A stretch of 13,443 bases of DNA from assembly GCA_001701295.1 (NCBI GenBank), contig DAAV01000077.1:9104-22546 (forward strand). The letters are read 5' to 3'. This document shows positions 7,963 through 13,443 of this stretch, in pieces (within the stretch, counting starts at the first letter, position 1; every line of letters starts with the position of its first letter). Origin of the DNA: Bacteroidales bacterium H10 (GTDB lineage: Bacteria > Bacteroidota > Bacteroidia > Bacteroidales > Muribaculaceae). The notes under the pieces were generated by a model, which was not told the origin of the DNA, did not search any database, and saw nothing but the letters and a program-made list of their open reading frames with translations. Position numbers and translations under genes: made by a program.

Positions 7963-9033
7963 TCTCAATTTTGAATTGAGTCTGGCAGCCAGCAAGCCGG
8001 CTCTCGCCCCTATTGCCCCCGCAACGGGAGTAAAGAGAAAAGAGAGTCCCCAGAAGGAAACAAAAAGCGAGACCATCATCGCCAGCACAAGTAGAATCGC
8101 GACCGCATGATCATGCGAATGTATTATGCCGAGGTAAGCATTGTCCATCCACTTGTAGAGAAAAGTATGTCCGAACAAGCCGTCCTGAAGCATATAGCAA
8201 CCGAACGCGGCAGCCGACAACGAATTCACAGCTATACTGCGGAATCTCAATCTTGTGAAATATAAAAACAGAGATACGGCGGCAGCAGCTACCAACGGAG
8301 AATTATAGTCCATCCATTCCCAGTCTTCAGTAAGGCATAACACCACTGAACTGCACATGGAAAATAAAATAAAACCTGCCAGATACCATTTGCGGTCGAT
8401 ATCTGCAAGCCTTGATTCATTTCTACGGAGACAGGCTGCCACGCAATACATCCATATTCCCTGCGTCAAGGTATATCCTCCCCCATTGACATAATTATTT
8501 CCGAAGGAGCCGCCATACATGTTAAACAAAGAGAACAGCACTACGAAACTTATCAGCTGCCGATTGCCCATTGCTCGCAAACCGGCATTAAGCAACGGCG
8601 CCAATATCATCATAGCCATATAGACCATGATAAACCAATACCGGCTGCGGCTTACAGGAAAAAACAAAGCATCCGTGATCTGCTCTCTTGAAACAGAAAC
8701 GCCCGCAATTTCCAAGGCAAGCATGTTTAGCGAAATAAAACAAAAGACAACGACAACAAGTCTCACAAGAGAACGCAGCGAAAAGCGTATGCCAAACCAA
8801 CCCGAGATCAGGAAGAACAAGTTGACTCCACAGATAAACAAAGGTGCGATGGCAAAATGGAAAGGCGTCATTCTGAGTGTAGAGGAAAACCCATGAAAGA
8901 AAAAATGCCCTATAAGAATCATTGACATCGCCACAATACGCAATGCCTCCATATTTGACTCCCTTGATCTTGCAGATGCCGGTATGAGACCGGATGTCAT
9001 TCCGCTGTAAATTTTAGAAACGGATATTTCCAT
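7942..9033 (-). CDS. Acyltransferase-3 family integral membrane protein
   Basis: Predicted polytopic membrane O-acyltransferase (PF01757), 363 residues with about ten hydrophobic segments. The first carries SNMEALRIVAMSMILIGH, in which R32 and H43 form the R-x10-H motif linked to catalysis in OafA-like enzymes. Such proteins commonly acetylate or succinylate surface sugars; the acceptor cannot be told from the sequence. The product ends in a basic tail (RLNSKLRLLFRHG). M1 (9033) gives 27 residues before the conserved block and M12 (ATG at 8998-9000) is an equally possible start. It lies 61 nt downstream of the DUF5606 gene, behind an RNA hairpin, with no promoter of its own visible, and converges with the S41 gene. 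It looks like an accessory addition after the housekeeping cluster, since no glycan locus is nearby. Confidence 0.87.
   Translation of the reverse strand: MEISVSKIYSGMTSGLIPASARSRESNMEALRIVAMSMILIGHFFFHGFSSTLRMTPFHFAIAPLFICGVNLFFLISGWFGIRFSLRSLVRLVVVVFCFISLNMLALEIAGVSVSREQITDALFFPVSRSRYWFIMVYMAMMILAPLLNAGLRAMGNRQLISFVVLFSLFNMYGGSFGNNYVNGGGYTLTQGIWMYCVAACLRRNESRLADIDRKWYLAGFILFSMCSSVVLCLTEDWEWMDYNSPLVAAAAVSLFLYFTRLRFRSIAVNSLSAAAFGCYMLQDGLFGHTFLYKWMDNAYLGIIHSHDHAVAILLVLAMMVSLFVSFWGLSFLFTPVAGAIGARAGLLAARLNSKLRLLFRHG
7964..7980. repeat. Short inverted repeat at the convergent gene junction
   Basis: CTCAATT (7964-7970) and AATTGAG (7974-7980) form a perfect 7-bp inverted repeat with a 3-nt loop, directly after the S41 stop and inside the 3' coding end of the acyltransferase. 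Neither strand has a U tract after it and the stem is AT-rich, so termination is doubtful; protection of the S41 mRNA 3' end is an alternative. Confidence 0.4.
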
Positions 9034-9042
9034 ATAATGAAG

Positions 9043-9075
9043 TGACCGAAGAAAGCCTTACACTTCCTCCGGTCA
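9043..9075 (-). promoter_or_regulatory. Strong RNA hairpin between DUF5606 and acyltransferase genes
   Basis: In the leftward transcript, TGACCG plus GAGGAAG (9075-9063) can pair over 13 consecutive positions with CTTTCTT plus CGGTCA (9055-9043) around a 7-nt loop. Two of the pairs are G-U, so the structure is strand-specific to this RNA. It begins 19 nt after the DUF5606 stop and ends 9 nt before the acyltransferase ATG. No U tract follows (CTTCATTAT), so it is a poor intrinsic terminator; an mRNA processing, stability or translation-control role is possible. Confidence 0.5.
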
Positions 9076-9094
9076 ACAATATTGCCAAACTTAC

Positions 9095-9538
9095 TTATTT
9101 TTCGGTATTATCTCCGGCAGTCTCTTCGGCTTCTTCGTCAGAGGCTTCTTCTGCAAATTTATCAAATCCGTTTGCAATTAGAATATTATACCATGTAAAG
9201 AGTTTCTTTATGTCGCCGTCATGAACTCTGTCGCGGTCAAAGTCCTCCACGATACCGGCAAACTCTTCTTTCAGCGCTCCGCTTTTTGCGGCAAGAGCCT
9301 TGACATCTATCTCCTTTCCCTCCTTTGCGGCATATACTTTGTCAAGGATCTCGCCGAGGGGAGTGTCTCCTGATTCGGTGTACATGGCTATATCTCCAAG
9401 AGAAACGACTTTCTCACGGGCATGTGCCGGAAAACGACGTCCCGTACCAAGTTCTTCAACAATAATTGCTCCTCTCGACTGAGAAAGAAGACGGAAAAGA
9501 CCGGCCTTGCCGGTGATGGATATTATTTCTCTAAGCAT
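9095..9538 (-). CDS. DUF5606 domain-containing protein
   Basis: Small cytoplasmic protein of 147 residues of a family I recognise as restricted mainly to Bacteroidota. No signal peptide or membrane segment is present. The conserved part is the N-terminal half, beginning LREIISITGKAGLFRLLSQ, then GAIIVEELGTGRRFPAH and EKVVSLGDIAMYTE; a helical middle with KKLFTWYNILIANGF follows. The last 18 or so residues are a low-complexity acidic tail (EEASDEEAEETAGDN). The gene starts 2 nt after the coaE stop, so the two are almost certainly co-transcribed. The molecular function is unknown; constant linkage to coaE and nusB-type housekeeping genes hints at a basic cellular role, which is inference. Confidence 0.88.
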   Translation of the reverse strand: MLREIISITGKAGLFRLLSQSRGAIIVEELGTGRRFPAHAREKVVSLGDIAMYTESGDTPLGEILDKVYAAKEGKEIDVKALAAKSGALKEEFAGIVEDFDRDRVHDGDIKKLFTWYNILIANGFDKFAEEASDEEAEETAGDNTEK

Positions 9539-9540
9539 TT

Positions 9541-10119
9541 TTATATTTTATTTAACAAATTATCAATCTGAGGGAGCAAAGGCGTCAGTCCGTCATTGAA
9601 GACCACATCGACAGCCGAGCCCCGGAAACCGGCCAGTTCTTCTCTCTGTGCGTCGATTCTGGCTTTTACCGACCGCTCGTCCGTATTGTCAAGCATGCAT
9701 GCCCTTGACAACCGTATATCCTCGGATGCCTCTACAATCCAGACCGCATCACACAACTCCGACAAACCACTGGTGCGCAAAATCGCGGACTCCACAAAAA
9801 ACAACGGTCCGGACGCATCAGCGAGTCGGCGGACAATATCATCACGCACCATGGAATGTACGAGTGAATTAAGCCACAACCGATGGTCATCGTCTCCGAA
9901 TACATATCGCGCGATCTCCTTCCGGTCAAGCCTCCCTTCGCCATCCACGCACGCGCTCCCGAATCTACCGACGAGCGCCGATTTGAGATCATCGGACGCA
10001 TCCATGATCATTCGTGCCTCGAAATCGCAGTCATAGACAGCATAACCGCGACAACGCAATATGCGTGACACCACGCTCTTGCCCGCTCCTATCCCGCCTG
10101 TGATTCCTATGACACGCAT
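9541..10119 (-). CDS. coaE: Dephospho-CoA kinase
   Basis: Catalyses the last step of coenzyme A synthesis, the ATP-dependent phosphorylation of the 3'-hydroxyl of dephospho-CoA. The 192-residue product is the family's usual size. The P-loop GGIGAGKS lies at residues 8-15, followed by VVSRILRCRGYAVYDCDFEAR, in which the Asp of DCD is the expected catalytic-base region, then FVESAIL, the VWIVEASEDIRLSR strand and the lid-type segment KARIDAQ. It starts 7 nt after the ybbR-like gene ends and stops 2 nt before the DUF5606 gene. CoaE is essential in most bacteria, so the nonsense codon in the gene upstream must not block its expression; the short spacing raises a possible polarity cost. Confidence 0.96.
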   Translation of the reverse strand: MRVIGITGGIGAGKSVVSRILRCRGYAVYDCDFEARMIMDASDDLKSALVGRFGSACVDGEGRLDRKEIARYVFGDDDHRLWLNSLVHSMVRDDIVRRLADASGPLFFVESAILRTSGLSELCDAVWIVEASEDIRLSRACMLDNTDERSVKARIDAQREELAGFRGSAVDVVFNDGLTPLLPQIDNLLNKI

Positions 10120-10126
10120 AATACCG

Positions 10127-11110
10127 TCAATGCCTTACAAGAGTATATTCTACAGAATCCGTCTTAAGTTCGACATTGACCAACGCAGCCGCATGATCGC
10201 TGACATGAACCGATATACGCGATCCGCGGGTCAGACGCGTCTCGTTGTAATCAGCCACAACCCGCATAGGAAAATATTCGTCATTGAAATGACTCATCGG
10301 AACGTAAAACGACACCGGCACTTTGTTGGGAAACAACAACAGGCTCTGGCCCTGCGGCAGATTCTCCACCTCGACATTCACATAAGCCTCTTTATGGACA
10401 AGAGGCTCTACGGGCACGCGGACCTGAATCTGAGAGGGAACAATCTTTACCTGAGGGATCGGCACGAGTCTCACATCGAACACGGATGTCTGTGACAATC
10501 CGTCGCGGACGAGTTTCTGAGTTCTGACAACGTGTACTGTATCTATCTCATCCTTGTAAGATCACACACGCACCTGGCGCGTAAGCGGAGCAGGAGCACC
10601 CGGTATGATATATCCCGATTCAGCCGACACTTCCGCCTGAACTATCACGGGCACCCTTTTGCCGGGAGAAAGCGTGTAATAAAGCCGTAAAGAATCTATC
10701 GAGACAGAAGTTATAGTCGCCGCGCCTCCGAGATCGGACTTCAATTCCGAATTGAGATCGGTAGAGGAAAGACGGAATATTCCTTCACGGGCATAATCAC
10801 GGAAATTTATATCTACCGTAGGATTTTTTATGACTCCGCTACGCAGTATGTTCGTTCCCTTGTCGCGCACCGTGACATGAATATCGACAGGAGGATCCGT
10901 AATAAATGTGACAGAATCCGGTACATTCTGAATGTTCAGTCTCACCCGGAACGTTTCGGTAATATTGTCATTGAGCGCTATAATAAACCAGAAGACAGCG
11001 GCTATAGCGACAAAAATAAGGAACATCAAGGCATTGTGAAACTGCGAAGATGTCTTTATTCTTCGCCAGTCACTCCTGATGTCCTCTATTTTCTTTCCGA
11101 CGTTTCCCAC
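10127..11110 (-). pseudogene. YbbR-like domain envelope protein, interrupted by an in-frame TGA
   Basis: A YbbR-domain protein of 327 codons, a usual length for the Bacteroidota family, broken at codon 183 by TGA (10562-10564). The first 182 residues give a basic cytoplasmic N-terminus, a membrane segment at about 28-46 (ALMFLIFVAIAAVFWFIIA) and YbbR repeats such as VRLNIQNVPDSV and VDIHVTVRDKG. After the TGA the same frame continues as SYKDEIDTVHVVRTQKLV and further YbbR-like sequence, so there is no frameshift. The only in-frame start is GTG at 11108-11110, with a stop 9 nt upstream of it. It sits between yajC (20 nt) and coaE (7 nt). Either the C-terminal half is lost, it is made separately from a weak TTG near 10498, or the base is a sequencing error. 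YbbR proteins are envelope-facing; CdaR is the known B. subtilis example. Confidence 0.82.
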
Positions 11111-11130
11111 GGCGGCCTTTCAGGCGTATA

Positions 11131-11445
11131 TTACTTTTTATTTTTTACGGGTTCCTCTACAACGGGATAAACGGAAGCCTTGTCAAGCTTGAGATCCACA
11201 TTGGGGGCAACTTCGACAATGATAGTCGTATCCTTGATCTCACGGATACGTCCATGGATTCCTCCTGCCGTCACCACGCGATCGCCTTTCTGCATGGCCT
11301 CGCGCTGACGTTTGAGCTCCTTCTGCTTCTTCGACTGCGGACGTATCATCACGAAATAGAAAATTGCTATCATGGCCACAATCATGAGCATGCTCGAGAG
11401 GCCGCTCTGCTGTGACTGAAGTAAAATTGAACTGAGTGTATTCAT
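11131..11445 (-). CDS. yajC: Preprotein translocase accessory subunit YajC
   Basis: Small single-pass inner membrane protein that associates with the SecDF part of the Sec translocon. The product is 104 residues, typical of the family. It has a short outer N-terminus, a membrane segment at about 18-34 (SMLMIVAMIAIFYFVMI), the hallmark RPQSKKQKE (35-43) right after it, and a cytoplasmic domain with GDRVVTAGGIHGRI (54-67). It lies 75 nt after nusB and 20 nt before the ybbR-like gene. The spacer to nusB holds a GC-rich palindrome (11479-11491) but no convincing promoter or terminator, so I place it in the nusB transcript. Confidence 0.96.
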   Translation of the reverse strand: MNTLSSILLQSQQSGLSSMLMIVAMIAIFYFVMIRPQSKKQKELKRQREAMQKGDRVVTAGGIHGRIREIKDTTIIVEVAPNVDLKLDKASVYPVVEEPVKNKK

Positions 11446-11520
11446 CGTTTGGTGATTTATTATTCTTATGGGTTGATCCGCCCCCGGGGCGTCTGTCTAT
11501 TCAACGTATCTGAGGCCGCT

Positions 11521-12924
11521 TTATTTTTTAAGCAACTTGCCCTCTTTCTGCAGGCGTGCCACGACGGCACCGAGAATGCCATGCACAAACGAGCCGCTGC
11601 GTGCCGAAGAATAAGACTTGGCCAGTTCTATGTATTCGTTGACACTGACTGAAAGAGGAATCTTCGGGAAATTCATGATCTCGGCGATAGCGGTCTCGAG
11701 TATGACCATATCCATAAACGCCAGACGTTCTATATCCCAGTTTCCTCCGGACACGGCATCGTCTATGTAACGCCGGTAAGTCTCTTTGTTTTTATAAAGA
11801 TACCGGAGCAATTCGAATCCGAAACGCGCATCCTCGTCATCCTTGAACTTATCGAGCACGGCATCCGAGACTTCACCGTCCTCGATGCGGCGGAAACTTT
11901 TCAGCACGAAAGTCGCGATTGTCTCCAGGTCATCGTTCCAGAACACAGACTTGTCCTCGAGAGTTTCCAGAAAATCTGTATTGTCGAGTATGACTCGCTT
12001 GAACAAGTTTCGCCACAGCTCCGAATCATCATGTATCGTAACCTCCGGAAGAGCCATATAATCGGCATATATCTCCGAATCAAGTATGGCCTTGAGCAGA
12101 TTGCGCAGCAACACCGGTTCATCCGCACTCCAGGCTATCTTGTTTTTTGCGACGAAAGAATCGATCGTCTCATTATTGCGGAGAGCCTCGACAATTCTGT
12201 TCTCGACAAATCTGAGATTAGGATTTATATCTTCTTCGCTTTTTAAATATTTATGACGGTTCTCGTCAAGTATCCGGTCCTGAAGATCCGTGAGTTCCAC
12301 GGGCAGGTAGAGCAATCTGAAATAAAGCTCGCGTGCCTTGTCAAGGCTGAGGGCGAGAGCCCGCTCCACTTCCGCTATATTGTCTTGCGAGGCAAGGAAG
12401 TTCGTAAAGGTGCGGTTCATCATGTCGTGCATCCTCTCGACACCCTTGAGTGTATAATTCACACGTCTTGCCGTCACGGCAGCCACATCCGGATCGTTCA
12501 TGACAATAAGATTGAAGATGTCACGCCACAGATGCTCTTCTCCCGATCCTACGTCATTGCCTGAATCCTTGAGGAACTTCTTGTATATTCCCGATTCCTT
12601 GACACGATCGGCCAGAGAATCGACAAGAGCCGCATACGGGAACGGCTCGTGACCATACTTGGCAAGCTGCGACTTTATAGTGTCATCGATCATCAGACGG
12701 GAGATAAACCGTGTGGCGGCAAGCGGAGAATCGCCGGGACGGCGTTCTACCCTATTGGCCAGTCTGATGAGCAACACAAGCATATCAAGATAAAGCGAAT
12801 AAGCGAATCGCTTCTCTTTTGTCGGAGCCGTGGGATTGCTTTCGAGTGTGAATTGTTTTTCTACAAGTAAAAAAGAATACAGAATCTGTATTACCTTGAT
12901 GCGTATCAATATGCGGTTTATCAT
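11521..12924 (-). CDS. nusB: Transcription antitermination factor NusB, extended form with duplicated insert
   Basis: NusB binds boxA RNA with S10 (NusE) in the antitermination complex of rRNA transcription. The N-terminal helix MINRILIRIKVIQILYSF and the C-terminal NusB core from about residue 399 (ERLAFMDMVILETAIAEI, then VSVNEYIELAKSYSS, SGSFVHGILGAVV) identify it. E. coli NusB has about 140 residues and Bacteroides forms, as I recall them, about 310 because of a helical insert; this one has 467. The surplus looks like a second copy of the insert: TRFISRL (71-77), SGIYKKF (111-117) and LWRDIFNLIVMND (132-144) correspond in order to LRFVENR (237-243), SEIYADY (283-289) and LWRNLFKRVILDN (303-315), offset about 166-172. 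The ATG at 12922-12924 follows a strong promoter with a leader of about 31 nt. First gene of the cluster. Confidence 0.9.
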   Translation of the reverse strand: MINRILIRIKVIQILYSFLLVEKQFTLESNPTAPTKEKRFAYSLYLDMLVLLIRLANRVERRPGDSPLAATRFISRLMIDDTIKSQLAKYGHEPFPYAALVDSLADRVKESGIYKKFLKDSGNDVGSGEEHLWRDIFNLIVMNDPDVAAVTARRVNYTLKGVERMHDMMNRTFTNFLASQDNIAEVERALALSLDKARELYFRLLYLPVELTDLQDRILDENRHKYLKSEEDINPNLRFVENRIVEALRNNETIDSFVAKNKIAWSADEPVLLRNLLKAILDSEIYADYMALPEVTIHDDSELWRNLFKRVILDNTDFLETLEDKSVFWNDDLETIATFVLKSFRRIEDGEVSDAVLDKFKDDEDARFGFELLRYLYKNKETYRRYIDDAVSGGNWDIERLAFMDMVILETAIAEIMNFPKIPLSVSVNEYIELAKSYSSARSGSFVHGILGAVVARLQKEGKLLKK

Positions 12925-12962
12925 AACTCTTTATGATCTTTCTTTTCTTCAGTTTTATCGCG

Positions 12963-12994
12963 CAAAGTTACACTATTCTTGCGACATGACCAAA
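12963..12994 (-). promoter_or_regulatory. Promoter of the nusB-yajC-ybbR-coaE-DUF5606 cluster
   Basis: Minus-strand TAACTTTG (12963-12970) matches the TAnnTTTG -7 consensus exactly, with TTTG (12991-12994) 20 nt upstream. The predicted start is near 12956, about 31 nt before the nusB ATG. Both boxes and spacing are identical to the gcv promoter. It lies in the 111-nt gap after the methyltransferase gene, in which I see no intrinsic terminator, so read-through from upstream is possible. Confidence 0.75.
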
Positions 12995-13035
12995 TCGAGT
13001 GGGCCATAACTTCGGATTTTATTTCCGGCGCCCTG

Positions 13036-13443
13036 TCATTTTCCGCGCTGTCTTACGACTTCGTACATCATGACTCCGGCCGCTACCGAGACATTCAGTG
13101 ACCCTATATTGCCGAGCATGGGGATGGCGACAAGATCATCACACAATCGAAGTACCTCATTCGAAATACCTACGTCCTCGCTTCCCATGACTATCGCCAC
13201 GGGCACCGTATAGTCTATTTCCGTATAATTACGCGCCCCCTTCTCAGTAGCCGCCACCACACGTATGCCGCTTTCCTTAAGGAAGCGCACCGCTCCGACT
13301 ATATCGCGTTCGCGACAGACCGGAATATAAAAAAGACCTCCCGCCGAAGTCTTGACAGCGTCGGGAGTCACCGAAACACTGTTACGCTCCGGAATAACAA
13401 TGCCGTTTACTCCGGAACAGTCCGCAGTACGGCCGATGGCTCC
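13036..13443 (-). CDS. rlmB: 23S rRNA (guanosine-2'-O-)-methyltransferase, RlmB/SpoU family, 5' end cut off
   Basis: C-terminal 135 residues of a SpoU/TrmH-type SPOUT methyltransferase, which uses S-adenosylmethionine to methylate the 2'-O of a ribose in rRNA or tRNA. All three family motifs are visible: motif 1 ending GAIGRTADCSGVNGIVIP at the edge, motif 2 IVMGSEDVGIS, and motif 3 IPMLGNIGSLNVSVAAGV, which forms the trefoil-knot cofactor site. The TPDAVKTSAGGLFYIPV stretch between them is typical of RlmB, which modifies G2251 in E. coli 23S rRNA; TrmH-like tRNA enzymes are the alternative. The N-terminus, including any L30e-like substrate domain, lies beyond position 13443. It is followed by 111 nt and the nusB gene. 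Confidence 0.92.
   Translation of the reverse strand, partial: GAIGRTADCSGVNGIVIPERNSVSVTPDAVKTSAGGLFYIPVCRERDIVGAVRFLKESGIRVVAATEKGARNYTEIDYTVPVAIVMGSEDVGISNEVLRLCDDLVAIPMLGNIGSLNVSVAAGVMMYEVVRQRGK

Noticed and set aside
10562..10564. Selenocysteine or reassigned TGA
   Set aside because: Several intact genes here end with TGA, the position is not a redox-type cysteine site, and I see no convincing SECIS-like hairpin just downstream.
10127..11110. A frameshift splitting the YbbR-like gene
   Set aside because: The two halves are in the same frame (the offset of 612 nt is divisible by three) and the codons between them read as protein; only one TGA separates them.
11479..11491. GC-rich palindrome CGCCCC-C-GGGGCG as terminator between nusB and yajC
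   Set aside because: The one-base centre cannot form a full hairpin loop and no U tract follows on the minus strand.

Overview
This window looks like chromosomal DNA from a Bacteroidota bacterium, most likely Bacteroidales. GC is close to 50%, which would fit Muribaculaceae, but the family assignment is inference. The grounds are promoters of the TTTG/TAnnTTTG type, a DUF5606 gene, a NusB with a long insert, a lipoprotein S41 peptidase of the type common in this phylum, and little sign of Shine-Dalgarno sequences. I see no rRNA, tRNA, CRISPR array, insertion sequence, prophage or integrase. No gap between genes exceeds about 250 bases.

Layout. Positions 1-5574 (minus strand) hold a complete glycine cleavage operon transcribed leftward: gcvT, gcvH, gcvPA, gcvPB and a dihydrolipoyl dehydrogenase cut by the left edge. 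Its promoter is at 5647-5678 and is overlaid by an 8-bp perfect dyad that could be an operator. Upstream of it, a textbook intrinsic terminator (5695-5726) ends a YpfJ-type zinc metallopeptidase gene (5788-6654, minus). Divergent from that gene is an S41-family lipoprotein peptidase (6898-7962, plus). It converges on, and overlaps by 21 bp, an acyltransferase-3 membrane protein gene (7942-9033, minus).

Positions 9095-12924 (minus) hold a housekeeping cluster read in the order nusB, yajC, ybbR-like, coaE, DUF5606, probably from one promoter at 12963-12994 of the same form as the gcv promoter (TTTG-N20-TAACTTTG). The acyltransferase follows this cluster behind a strong RNA hairpin. The right edge cuts a SpoU-family rRNA 2'-O-methyltransferase gene (rlmB-like).

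How the genes work together. The left operon encodes all four glycine cleavage proteins: P as two subunits, plus T, H and L. They oxidise glycine to CO2 and ammonia and charge tetrahydrofolate with a one-carbon unit. The right cluster mixes transcription (NusB), protein export (YajC), an envelope YbbR protein and CoA synthesis (CoaE). They share a transcript rather than a pathway.

Most of the window is ordinary core genome and I find no convincing new multi-gene system. The points worth a second look are a NusB of 467 residues whose insert appears internally duplicated, an in-frame TGA that splits the YbbR-like gene with coding sequence continuing in the same frame, the dyad over the gcv promoter, the hairpin just before the acyltransferase start, and an unusual Asn in the FAD-binding region of the dihydrolipoyl dehydrogenase.
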